Source of the DNA: CAYOZL01 sp964408435
GTDB taxonomy: Bacteria; Bdellovibrionota_C; UBA2361; SZUA-149; CAYOZL01
DNA: 12,395 bases
Assembly: GCA_964408435.1 (NCBI GenBank)
Contig: CAYOZL010000064.1
Coordinates: 1-12,395 of the forward strand
Direction: 5' to 3'
Part shown: piece by piece, positions 1 through 6,091 of the stretch
Layout: the number at the start of each line of letters is the position of its first letter
Position numbering within the stretch: position 1 is the stretch's first letter
Made by a program: the position numbers and the translations under genes
Notes under the pieces: model-generated
What the model saw: the letters and a program-made list of their open reading frames with translations, nothing else
Databases searched by the model: none
Told to the model about the DNA's origin: nothing

Positions 1-2
1 AT

Positions 3-122
3 GAAAGAGAAATGCATAAGAGAGTATGTGATCATTGTAATAAGTCTATGCTTTCCACTTATCCTGCATCTGCACCTTATACTGTATATTGTCAGAAATG
101 TTTCTGGGAAAATATAGATTAA
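3..122 (+). CDS. Zinc-ribbon peptide, C-terminal fragment or tiny gene
   Basis: This reading frame is open from the window edge and ends at TAA 120-122. An ATG at 12 would give a 36-residue product. The peptide has two CxxC pairs: CDHC near residues 6-9 and CQKC near 27-30, separated by a Ser/Thr/Tyr/Pro-rich linker. That is the shape of a small treble-clef or zinc-ribbon metal site, probably binding one Zn2+. The sequence does not show whether it is a complete mini-protein or the tail of a larger protein starting upstream; the frame stays open to base 3, and the purine-rich bases before ATG 12 could serve as a weak ribosome site. A second frame from ATG 1 to TAG is also open but gives only a hydrophobic run without recognisable features. 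Partner and function are unknown. Confidence 0.5.
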   Translation, partial: EREMHKRVCDHCNKSMLSTYPASAPYTVYCQKCFWENID

Positions 123-149
123 GTAAAAGTGAGTAAAATATAAGCGAGC

Positions 150-183
150 TCAGTGTAAACTTAGGCTTTAGCCTTCATACTGA
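150..183 (+). other. Weak stem-loop in intergenic gap 123-254
   Basis: TCAGTGT (150-156) can pair with ATACTGA (177-183), with one G-U pair. A four-base AGGC/GCCT stem (163-166 with 171-174) lies inside it. No T-run follows on either strand, so it is not a convincing intrinsic terminator. It may be a chance fold or a processing or attenuation structure between the zinc-ribbon frame and the next operon. Confidence 0.25.
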
Positions 184-220
184 AAATTAAACTAAGTTAA
201 ATCAAAAGATATGCTTTAAG

Positions 221-248
221 TGGATAAGCTAGCTAATTCTGCTAGAAT
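221..248 (+). promoter_or_regulatory. Promoter of the SPL-like/secA operon, possibly leaderless
   Basis: An extended -10 element, TG-C-TAGAAT, occupies 240-248. A weak -35 match, TGGATA, lies at 221-226 with a 16-bp spacer. Transcription would normally begin about seven bases after the -10, which is at or next to the ATG at 255. No Shine-Dalgarno sequence stands before that ATG. Together these suggest a leaderless messenger. The -10 is good, the -35 is poor, and the start site is inferred. Confidence 0.45.
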
Positions 249-254
249 CTACAG

Positions 255-764
255 ATGTCAGATTTTAACCTGCAGCAATTTTATCAAGATAAGTTTTACG
301 AACCAGCATTGGTCAGTAAAATAGGACAAGATGACTCCGTTTTGAACCTAATTAGGGACTTACGTCCTAATGGAAATGTTTTCAGACAAATTCATCAGTT
401 ACTCGAACAGTTAAGTGCGATTGAGAAATGCGAGATTAGTAGTCTCTTATCTCAAGCAGATGGGATTTTAGAAAATAGTAAATTAAATAGAAAAGAAAAA
501 ATTAGTAAGTTAAAAAAGTTTTTAGAAAAAAAGCGTTACCCTATGCGTTTTGAAATTGAAGATAAATTAGAGATTGAAATTAAAGAGATTTATAAAAAGT
601 ATGCCGTTAGTGTGTCTGTTCCTAAGGAGCTTGAAGGTGATACTCTAGATTTAAATTTTAAAATTAAAGGAACAAGAGACCTGAGCAAAAAACAAGTTAA
701 GCTAAAAGAGCTTTTCTCCTCAGAAGAAATTAAAAATATCTTTTCTATTTTAGAAGGCGAATAA
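255..764 (+). CDS. Conserved-context hypothetical protein upstream of SPL-like enzyme
   Basis: I do not recognise the family of this 169-residue protein. It is soluble-looking, with no signal peptide or membrane segment, and strongly charged. A Lys/Glu-rich helical stretch spans roughly residues 70-115. A Val/Leu-rich, beta-looking patch follows near 115-140, and the last 25 residues are acidic and helical. Its stop overlaps the start of the radical SAM gene as TAATG (762-766), so the two are almost certainly translationally coupled and likely act together. A DNA-binding or accessory role for the SPL-like enzyme is possible, but this is guilt by association only. The ATG start at 255 is preferred because a good extended -10 sits just upstream; it lacks a ribosome-binding site. 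No cysteine motif or nucleotide-binding motif is present. Confidence 0.75.
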   Translation: MSDFNLQQFYQDKFYEPALVSKIGQDDSVLNLIRDLRPNGNVFRQIHQLLEQLSAIEKCEISSLLSQADGILENSKLNRKEKISKLKKFLEKKRYPMRFEIEDKLEIEIKEIYKKYAVSVSVPKELEGDTLDLNFKIKGTRDLSKKQVKLKELFSSEEIKNIFSILEGE

Positions 765-1909
765 TGAATTTTTTACCTAAGAAATTAATTATTGCTGAAG
801 AATCTAGAGATGATGCTCTAACAAAGAAAATTCTTTCTAATCTGGAAAATGTTGAAGTTTGCTACACTAGTATGACAAAAGACCCTTTATCTTCTGTTAG
901 TGAGTATAGCTTTAATGATGCAAAGCGAACTCTTTTTTTAAAAAGACACAAAGGTAGCTGGCTAAAGACTTGTCCTGGAACATCAAGTCATGTTTGTTGT
1001 AATTTATGGATTGTAAATCCTGGTGAAGGTTGTCCGCTTGATTGTACTTATTGTTATCTGCAAACTTATCTCAGTAGAAATCCTACTTTGAAGCTTTATA
1101 CTAATACCTCCGACATGCTCAATGAAATTGAGCAAAAAGTTGCAGCTGAACCAAATAGGCTTTTTAGAGTCGGTACAGGAGAGCTTATTGATAGTTTGGT
1201 TTGGGATAGTATTTCTGAGCAAACAAAAGAGCTGGTTCCTTTTTTTGCTAAACATGAAAATGCAGTTTTAGAACTAAAAACCAAGCATGATTACGTAGAT
1301 AATCTAATAGATTTGAAAAACGAGCATAATGGCAAAACTGTAGTTTCTTGGTCGGTTAACGCAGAAGAAGTCACAAATAAAGATGAATTAAACACAGCTT
1401 CACTAGATAACAGGATAAATGCTGCTATTAAGGTAGTCGACGCAGGCTATAGAGTGGGTTTTCACCTTGATCCTCTGGTCTATTTTGAGGGCTGGGAACA
1501 GGGCTATTCTAAGACTATAGATAAGATATTCTCGGCTATAGATTATAAAAAAATTGCCTGGATAAGTCTGTCCTCATTGCGTTATAAACCAGAATTACAA
1601 GATATAATGATTAAGCGCTTCCCGGAGAGTAAATTGCCTTACGGGGAGCAGTTTTTAGCTAAAGACAGAAAGGTCCGATATATACAACCAATAAGAATTA
1701 AAATGCAGAAATTTATGTGGAATAAGCTCAAGAATATTAATGCTGATATACCAGTTTATATGTGTATGGAAAGTTCAACTGCTTGGAAGAGTATTAATGG
1801 AGGCTCGCCTGCAGCGGGAAGTGAGCTAAGAGAGATTTTTAATAAAAAACTACCAATAATTGGTCAGGGCATAAGCAGTGACATAAAGAATGGGGGATGT
1901 AGTGCTTAA
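764..1909 (+). CDS. SPL-family radical SAM protein (spore photoproduct lyase-like)
   Basis: This 381-residue radical SAM enzyme has the cluster motif CPLDCTYCYLQ, with Cys90, Cys94 and Cys97 placed to bind a 4Fe-4S cluster, and Tyr96 and Tyr98 flanking the last cysteine as in spore photoproduct lyase. True SPL reverses the UV thymine dimer 5-thyminyl-5,6-dihydrothymine in spores. The length and the CYLQ signature fit that family, and a CMES...WK stretch near the C-terminus also resembles it as I remember it. The region where Bacillus SPL has its hydrogen-donor cysteine (Cys141) reads RVGTGE here (residues 135-140), so the cysteine appears to be replaced by glycine. The exact reaction may therefore differ, and the host is not expected to sporulate. 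The gene overlaps its upstream partner as TAATG, and its 3' end overlaps the secA start. DNA repair is a plausible role but not proven. Confidence 0.85.
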   Translation: MNFLPKKLIIAEESRDDALTKKILSNLENVEVCYTSMTKDPLSSVSEYSFNDAKRTLFLKRHKGSWLKTCPGTSSHVCCNLWIVNPGEGCPLDCTYCYLQTYLSRNPTLKLYTNTSDMLNEIEQKVAAEPNRLFRVGTGELIDSLVWDSISEQTKELVPFFAKHENAVLELKTKHDYVDNLIDLKNEHNGKTVVSWSVNAEEVTNKDELNTASLDNRINAAIKVVDAGYRVGFHLDPLVYFEGWEQGYSKTIDKIFSAIDYKKIAWISLSSLRYKPELQDIMIKRFPESKLPYGEQFLAKDRKVRYIQPIRIKMQKFMWNKLKNINADIPVYMCMESSTAWKSINGGSPAAGSELREIFNKKLPIIGQGISSDIKNGGCSA

Positions 1910-4526
1910 TATTTTAAAAAAACTTACTGGCTCTAAAAACGAAAGAGAAATTAAGAAGCTTTGGCCTTTAGTTAAAAAAATAAATGACTTTGAAGCTGAA
2001 GTTAAGAAATTAGATAATCCAGCTTTACAAAATAAAACCAATGAATTCAGACAAAGAATAGAAAACGGTGAAAGTTTAGATTCTTTATTACCTGAAGCAT
2101 TTGCAGTGGCAAGAGAAGCGTCTGTAAGAATATTAGGAATGAGACATTTCGATGTGCAGTTAATTGGTGGAATTTGTATGCACCAAGGAAAAATTGCAGA
2201 AATGAAAACAGGGGAAGGTAAAACTCTTACTGCAACTGCTCCTGTATACCTTAATGCAATTTCTGGAAAAGGTGTTCATGTAGTTACGGTTAACGATTAC
2301 TTAGCTAGTAGAGATGCTGAGTGGATGGGCCAAGTTTATAACTTCTTAGGGCTATCTTCAGGTTGTATTGTTAATGATATTGGCCATAGGGAAAGACAAA
2401 AAGCTTACGGCGGAGACATTACTTACGGACAAAATAATGAGTTTGGCTTTGATTATCTAAGAGATAACATGAAAATGGAGCTTGAAGATAAGGTTCAAAG
2501 AGAACATAACTTTGCCATCGTCGATGAAGTAGACTCTATTTTAGTAGATGAATCTAGAACTCCTTTAATTATCTCTGGTCCTAGTGAAAAACCAACAGAA
2601 CTTTACGCAATGGCAGATGGGGTAGTTAGGAAGTTAGTAGAAGAAAAAGATTATGAAATCGACATAAAAAGTAAAACACCAACTTTAACTGAAGAAGGTG
2701 TTCAAAATATAGAAAAGATTTTAGAAATAGAGAATCTTTATGATCCAAAATTTATAGAGACAGTCCATCACATTAATCAATCTTTAAAAGCTCGTAAAAC
2801 ATTACATAGAGATACAGACTACGTGGTTAGAGGCGGTGAGATTATAATTGTAGATGAGTTTACAGGAAGACTAATGTCAGGGAGACGCTGGTCAGATGGT
2901 TTGCACCAAGCAATTGAAGCTAAAGAAAAAGTAAAAATTAAAAGAGAGAATCACACATTAGCTACTATTACATTTCAGAATTATTTTAGAATGTATGACA
3001 AATTAGCTGGAATGACTGGAACTGCAGATACTGAAGCAGTTGAATTTAAACAAATTTATAATTTAGATGTTTTAGTCATACCAACTAATGAGCCTATGGC
3101 TAGAAAGGATATGCCTGATACTGTTTATCCAACAGAAAAAGGAAAATATCTTGCAGTAGCTGAAGAGATAAAAGACTTACAAGAAACTGGACAGCCTGTT
3201 CTAGTTGGAACAGCTAGTATTGCAAAATCAGAAGAGCTTAGTGAAATACTTAAAAAACAAAAAGTTCCTCATCATGTTTTAAATGCGAAATATCACGAGC
3301 AAGAAGCTGAAATTGTTGCTCAAGCAGGAAGAGTAGGGGCAGTTACTATTTCTACTAACATGGCAGGTAGGGGAACAGATATTTTATTAGGCGGTAATCC
3401 TGAATTCCTAGCTCTTGAAAAAGTAGAGGCCGATGACCCAGAGTTTGAAAAAATAGTAGAAGAATGCAAAGTCATTTGTGAAGAGCAAAAACAGAAAGTT
3501 AAAGAGCTAGGTGGTCTTTTTATTCTAGGAACTGAGAGACATGAAAGTAGAAGAATTGATAACCAGTTAAGAGGTAGAGCTGGAAGACAGGGAGACCCTG
3601 GAGTATCAAGATTTTTTATCTCTTTAGAAGATGACTTAATGAAGCGTTTTGGCGGAGATAAGCTTCAACACTTTATGTCTAGAGTTGGGCTTAAAGAATC
3701 TGATGCAATTGAAGGAGCTTTAGTTGGAAGAGCAATTGAAAATGCTCAAAGAAAAGTAGAATCTTTTCACTACGAACAACGTAAGCAACTTCTTGAATAC
3801 GATGATGTTATGAATAAGCAAAGAGAAGTTATTTATGACGCTAGAGAGAAAATATTATCAGATAAAGAAACAGAAAAAGATTTTAAAGAGATAATTCAAG
3901 ATGTAATAGAGGATATTGTAATGACATATTCCTCTGATAATGAAATTAATCATAAGTCTATTTATACAGATTTTAACAGGCTTTTTGGTTTTGAGTTGGA
4001 GGCATCTGAAGAAGGTGATGCGCAGGAATTATTTGAGAAGCTTACGGATCTTGCTTGGGATAAATATCAAAGTAGAAAAGATAGAACTGGTGAAGATAAT
4101 ATTAAGCACCTAAAGAGAATCAGACATCTTCAGGGAATGGATCATTATTGGAAAGAGCATTTAACTAATATGGACCATTTAAGAGAAGGGATTTTCTTAA
4201 GAGGTTATGGTCAGGAAAAGCCAATTCATGTTTACCAAAGAGAAGGGTTTCAGTTATTTACTCAAATGATGTTTGCAGTTAAGACTTCTTTAATTTCAAA
4301 TGTATTTGTTCCTGAGCTTCCTAGTTTAGAAGAGCTTAAGGCTTTAGAGGAACAGGAGAAGGAGAGGTTGAGGCAAAGAGAGGCAGCGGCAAGGGCTGTT
4401 CATGAAGAGGCTGCTTCTGCTAGTAGTAAAGGTGGTAAGGGGACAAAAGATGAGGATCCAGAATTAGCTGGGATGAATAGAGAGCAGAGAAGGAAGGCTA
4501 AAAAGAATAAGAAGAAAAGAAGCTAG
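1902..4526 (+). CDS. secA: Protein translocase subunit SecA
   Basis: SecA is the ATPase motor that pushes unfolded preproteins through SecYEG in the inner membrane. Counting from the GTG at 1902 (874 residues), the Walker A motif GEGKT is at about 104-108 and the DEVD Walker B at 208-211. The PPXD domain covers about 225-365, the second motor domain includes NMAGRGTDI (about 486-494) and the RGRAGRQGDPG arginine-finger region (557-567), and the helical wing and scaffold follow. The tail is an Ala/Glu/Arg linker followed by NREQRRKAKK and more lysines. The usual CxCx8C(H/C) zinc site that contacts SecB and lipids is absent. The GTG start gives the family-typical N-terminus MLNILKKL and has GGGGGA (1892-1897) upstream; an in-frame ATG at 1890 would add four residues. 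It overlaps the SPL-like gene by 8 bp, so it is probably cotranscribed with it. Confidence 0.97.
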   Translation: MLNILKKLTGSKNEREIKKLWPLVKKINDFEAEVKKLDNPALQNKTNEFRQRIENGESLDSLLPEAFAVAREASVRILGMRHFDVQLIGGICMHQGKIAEMKTGEGKTLTATAPVYLNAISGKGVHVVTVNDYLASRDAEWMGQVYNFLGLSSGCIVNDIGHRERQKAYGGDITYGQNNEFGFDYLRDNMKMELEDKVQREHNFAIVDEVDSILVDESRTPLIISGPSEKPTELYAMADGVVRKLVEEKDYEIDIKSKTPTLTEEGVQNIEKILEIENLYDPKFIETVHHINQSLKARKTLHRDTDYVVRGGEIIIVDEFTGRLMSGRRWSDGLHQAIEAKEKVKIKRENHTLATITFQNYFRMYDKLAGMTGTADTEAVEFKQIYNLDVLVIPTNEPMARKDMPDTVYPTEKGKYLAVAEEIKDLQETGQPVLVGTASIAKSEELSEILKKQKVPHHVLNAKYHEQEAEIVAQAGRVGAVTISTNMAGRGTDILLGGNPEFLALEKVEADDPEFEKIVEECKVICEEQKQKVKELGGLFILGTERHESRRIDNQLRGRAGRQGDPGVSRFFISLEDDLMKRFGGDKLQHFMSRVGLKESDAIEGALVGRAIENAQRKVESFHYEQRKQLLEYDDVMNKQREVIYDAREKILSDKETEKDFKEIIQDVIEDIVMTYSSDNEINHKSIYTDFNRLFGFELEASEEGDAQELFEKLTDLAWDKYQSRKDRTGEDNIKHLKRIRHLQGMDHYWKEHLTNMDHLREGIFLRGYGQEKPIHVYQREGFQLFTQMMFAVKTSLISNVFVPELPSLEELKALEEQEKERLRQREAAARAVHEEAASASSKGGKGTKDEDPELAGMNREQRRKAKKNKKKRS

Positions 4527-4593
4527 TTAGTATAAATTTGGTTCTTTAGGTAGAGCCAATCAAAGATTTGCTATGTCTTATTACCTCATTCTC

Positions 4594-4615
4594 AAAATCG
4601 CTTTTAGCGATTTTT
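4594..4615 (+). terminator. Intrinsic terminator-like hairpin after secA
   Basis: A perfect 9-bp stem, AAAATCGCT with AGCGATTTT, encloses a TTT loop. A T follows the right arm, giving a run of five T at 4611-4615. The A-tract and T-tract lie within the stem, so it could work in both directions. CCTC (4584-4587) and GAGG (4618-4621) can extend it past a bulge. It sits about 70 bp after the secA stop, inside the larger inverted repeat. Confidence 0.5.
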
Positions 4616-4626
4616 CCGAGGCCTAC

Positions 4627-4682
4627 ATAGTATTATAAATAAAAAGAGACACTTGTGTGTCTCTTTTTATTTATAATACTAT
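4627..4682. terminator. Strong bidirectional terminator hairpin (26-bp stem)
   Basis: Bases 4627-4652 pair perfectly with 4657-4682 around a TTGT loop. The loop-proximal part is AGAGACAC/GTGTCTCT, flanked by A5 on the left and T5 on the right, the classic form of a bidirectional Rho-independent terminator (core 4641-4668). The outer stem, AT-rich and unusually long for a terminator, is part of the nested palindrome. It should separate the secA operon from the orphan gene downstream. Confidence 0.75.
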
Positions 4683-4725
4683 TCCAGAATCCGGTAATAA
4701 GACATAGCAAATCTTTGATTTCGTT

Positions 4726-4820
4726 TATTGGGAGTATGATCTTTTTTAGCTTTTTTGATTATCCTTATTTTAAATGTAATAATTAAGAATCTTAAAATAA
4801 ATATCTGTAGACTCCCAATA
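4726..4820 (+). other. Second stem-loop in the leader of the orphan gene
   Basis: TATTGGGAGT (4726-4735) is the exact reverse complement of ACTCCCAATA (4811-4820). Inside, TTATTTTAA (4765-4773) pairs with TTAAAATAA (4792-4800). The inner stem overlaps the suggested promoter, so both features need not act at the same time; the fold may matter only in transcripts that start further upstream. No aptamer class that I know matches it. Confidence 0.4.
4755..4782 (+). promoter_or_regulatory. Possible promoter of the orphan gene
   Basis: TTGATT (4755-4760) and TAATAA (4777-4782) are separated by 16 bp and would start a transcript near 4790, giving a leader of about 100 nt before ATG 4888. The DNA here is so AT-rich that chance matches are likely. 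Confidence 0.3.
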
Positions 4821-4822
4821 TA

Positions 4823-4846
4823 GCAGTTCGTAACTAAACGAGCTGC
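4823..4846 (+). other. Short stem-loop before the orphan gene
   Basis: GCAGTTCGT (4823-4831) pairs with ACGAGCTGC (4838-4846) through eight Watson-Crick pairs and one G-U pair, with a six-base loop. It would lie in the 5' leader of the orphan gene, about 40 nt before its start codon. No T-run follows. The right arm is also part of the inverted repeat that recurs after the gene. Confidence 0.4.
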
Positions 4847-4855
4847 TTGCAAGTA
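4838..4855 (+). repeat. Left copy of imperfect inverted repeat flanking the orphan gene
   Basis: The 18 bases ACGAGCTGCTTGCAAGTA match the reverse complement of 6020-6036 with one mismatch and one single-base gap, including nine identical bases in a row (CTGCTTGCA). The pair brackets the orphan gene closely on both sides. Confidence 0.45.
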
Positions 4856-4887
4856 GCATGGTTTTTTGTTCTTCTACGGAGCACCGC

Positions 4888-6009
4888 ATGTCTAAAGACA
4901 GTCAAAAAAAACAAAAGAGAAAACAACGCAAAGACAAACAACGAAAAGACAAGAGAAAAAAATCAGCTCAATATAAAGCTGATAAGTGGAAGAAAGCTCA
5001 TACCGAAGCTTTCGGGACAACAGCTTACTTCTGGCCTGAGTTTTACCGGCTTCTTACTTTTGAAACATTACCTAATTTCTCAGAGGGTATTGATTTTACT
5101 GGTGTAGACTTGTTCCTTAGCACTTTCCCAAGTCAAGAAGATAGAAGTTTGCGGACAAACGGGACTCTCGTTACTTCTCTTAGGATTGATAGTTGCTCAG
5201 AAATACATCGAGCTCAGACTAGTAAGCTGACAAAATACTATCGATGTAGAGCAAATCTTGCGGAATTGATTCTAGAAGGAAGTTTGTATGGTGACTGGTA
5301 TAGAGAACAGTATCATTCATCAGAGACAGTAGAAGGTGAAGAGTGGCAAGAAACTAAGTTTGAATTTACAATTCGAGCTCAAAAATCTTCTGCTAGTAGT
5401 GCTAAAAAAAGCAATAAATACATGGAAGAAATCGAGGGTTTACCTATAGTGCCAGGCTATTGGAATGTCACACATATAGAAACACCAAACGAGCTTTTAA
5501 TGGATGGTAATGCGTTAACTACAGATAGAGTATATGAAATAATGCATATGCTTAAAATCTGGGTTCCTTATTTAGATGGAGCTTCACTAGACTCTACAGA
5601 AAGAGAAAAGTTAAAGTTAAAGCTTGTTCAGCTTGAGGCTACAGAAAAAAAAGCAGTAGATATTCTTAAGCTTGAATCTGAAAAAACAAGAATTTTCCTA
5701 ATTGGAGACGTTGAGCTTCAAGATGAAGTATTGCAACTTCAAACTGCATATGAAGAAATAGAGGCTGAATATTCTCAAGCGCAGGAGAGTGGAAAGCTCA
5801 GTAGGAGGAAGCTCAATATACTTAGAGATAGAAGAGTTAATCTAAAAGTCGCACTTTTAACAAAACAAGAAGAGCTAAAGAAGTCTGAAACTAAATCAGA
5901 TAAAGAGACTTCTGATAGGCTAGGTGCCGAGTTTAGTGCTGCCAATAAGGCAACTAGAGCGTTTTTGCACTGGCAAAGAATTTACTCTATGTTAAGCGTT
6001 TTGAAATAA
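4888..6009 (+). CDS. Orphan hypothetical protein, basic N-terminus and coiled-coil C-terminus
   Basis: I do not recognise this 373-residue protein. The first 30 residues are almost entirely Lys, Arg, Gln and Asp, typical of a nucleic-acid-binding or disordered tail. A mixed, aromatic-rich region (about 30-200) follows, with no catalytic motif I can name. The stretch from about 230 to 340 has the Leu/Glu/Lys spacing of a long coiled coil. There is no signal peptide or membrane segment. ATG 4888 is chosen because GGAG (4878-4881) lies six bases before it; an in-frame ATG at 4858 would add ten residues and lacks such a site. Arginine is often coded CGC, CGA or CGG here, whereas secA and neighbours use mainly AGA, which hints at a different origin or low expression. 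It stands alone between the palindromic region and hemF, bracketed by short inverted repeats. Confidence 0.75.
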   Translation: MSKDSQKKQKRKQRKDKQRKDKRKKSAQYKADKWKKAHTEAFGTTAYFWPEFYRLLTFETLPNFSEGIDFTGVDLFLSTFPSQEDRSLRTNGTLVTSLRIDSCSEIHRAQTSKLTKYYRCRANLAELILEGSLYGDWYREQYHSSETVEGEEWQETKFEFTIRAQKSSASSAKKSNKYMEEIEGLPIVPGYWNVTHIETPNELLMDGNALTTDRVYEIMHMLKIWVPYLDGASLDSTEREKLKLKLVQLEATEKKAVDILKLESEKTRIFLIGDVELQDEVLQLQTAYEEIEAEYSQAQESGKLSRRKLNILRDRRVNLKVALLTKQEELKKSETKSDKETSDRLGAEFSAANKATRAFLHWQRIYSMLSVLK

Positions 6010-6019
6010 TAGGTAATTA

Positions 6020-6036
6020 TACATGCAAGCAGTCGT
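6020..6036 (-). repeat. Right copy of imperfect inverted repeat flanking the orphan gene
   Basis: The reverse complement, ACGACTGCTTGCATGTA, aligns to 4838-4855 with one gap and one mismatch. It begins 11 bases after the orphan gene's stop. No T-run follows, and the two copies are 1.2 kb apart, so a terminator role is unlikely. Confidence 0.45.
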
Positions 6037-6082
6037 CAAAAATAGAATAAAAGACAAGCATAGTGTACTTAGATTTTTGTAA
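6023..6082 (+). CDS. Possible 19-codon leader ORF before hemF
   Basis: ATG 6023 opens a 19-residue frame (MQAVVKNRIKDKHSVLRFL) ending at TAA 6080-6082, nine bases before the hemF ATG. AGG at 6011-6013 lies nine bases upstream as a weak ribosome site. hemF itself has only a poor AAAAGA before its start, so translational coupling through this ORF is conceivable. It could equally be chance, or the fossil start of a lost gene. No regulatory amino-acid run is visible. Confidence 0.25.
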   Translation: MQAVVKNRIKDKHSVLRFL

Positions 6083-6091
6083 ATTAAAAGA

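Larger units (their letters stand above)
4558..4720. repeat. Nested palindromic element with perfect 28-bp inverted repeats
   Basis: The 28 bases at 4558-4585 are the exact reverse complement of 4693-4720. A further five bases (4588-4592 with 4686-4690) pair after a 2x2 internal loop. The 100-odd bases enclosed hold two separate hairpins (4594-4614 and 4627-4682), so the whole folds as a branched cloverleaf in RNA or a cruciform in DNA. A smaller 8-bp stem (4538-4545 with 4552-4559) abuts the left edge. I see no coding capacity, no target-site duplication and no second copy in this window. It may be a non-autonomous repeat element of MITE or REP type, a structured non-coding RNA, or an elaborate transcription stop after secA. 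The inverted repeat is certain; its nature is not. Confidence 0.85.

Noticed and set aside
1004..1284. Antisense open frames within the SPL-like gene
   Set aside because: They lie opposite a clear radical SAM coding sequence, have no recognisable domain, and are expected by chance in AT-rich coding DNA.
1850..2041. Antisense open frame across the SPL-like/secA junction
   Set aside because: It is opposite two well-supported genes and shows no family features.
4558..4720. Retron msr-msd or similar reverse-transcribed RNA
   Set aside because: The nested inverted repeats are reminiscent, but there is no reverse transcriptase gene in the window and the orphan protein lacks the YxDD motif.
4823..4860. 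Possible integron attC-like recombination site before the orphan gene
   Set aside because: A hairpin and a partial repeat after the gene suggest a cassette, but no GTTRRRY/RYYYAAC core pair is present and there is no integrase or second cassette.
4847..5107. Plus-strand open frame overlapping the 5' end of the orphan gene
   Set aside because: It is out of frame with the longer gene, which has the better ribosome site and continues for 373 residues. The short frame gives a low-complexity start and no motif.
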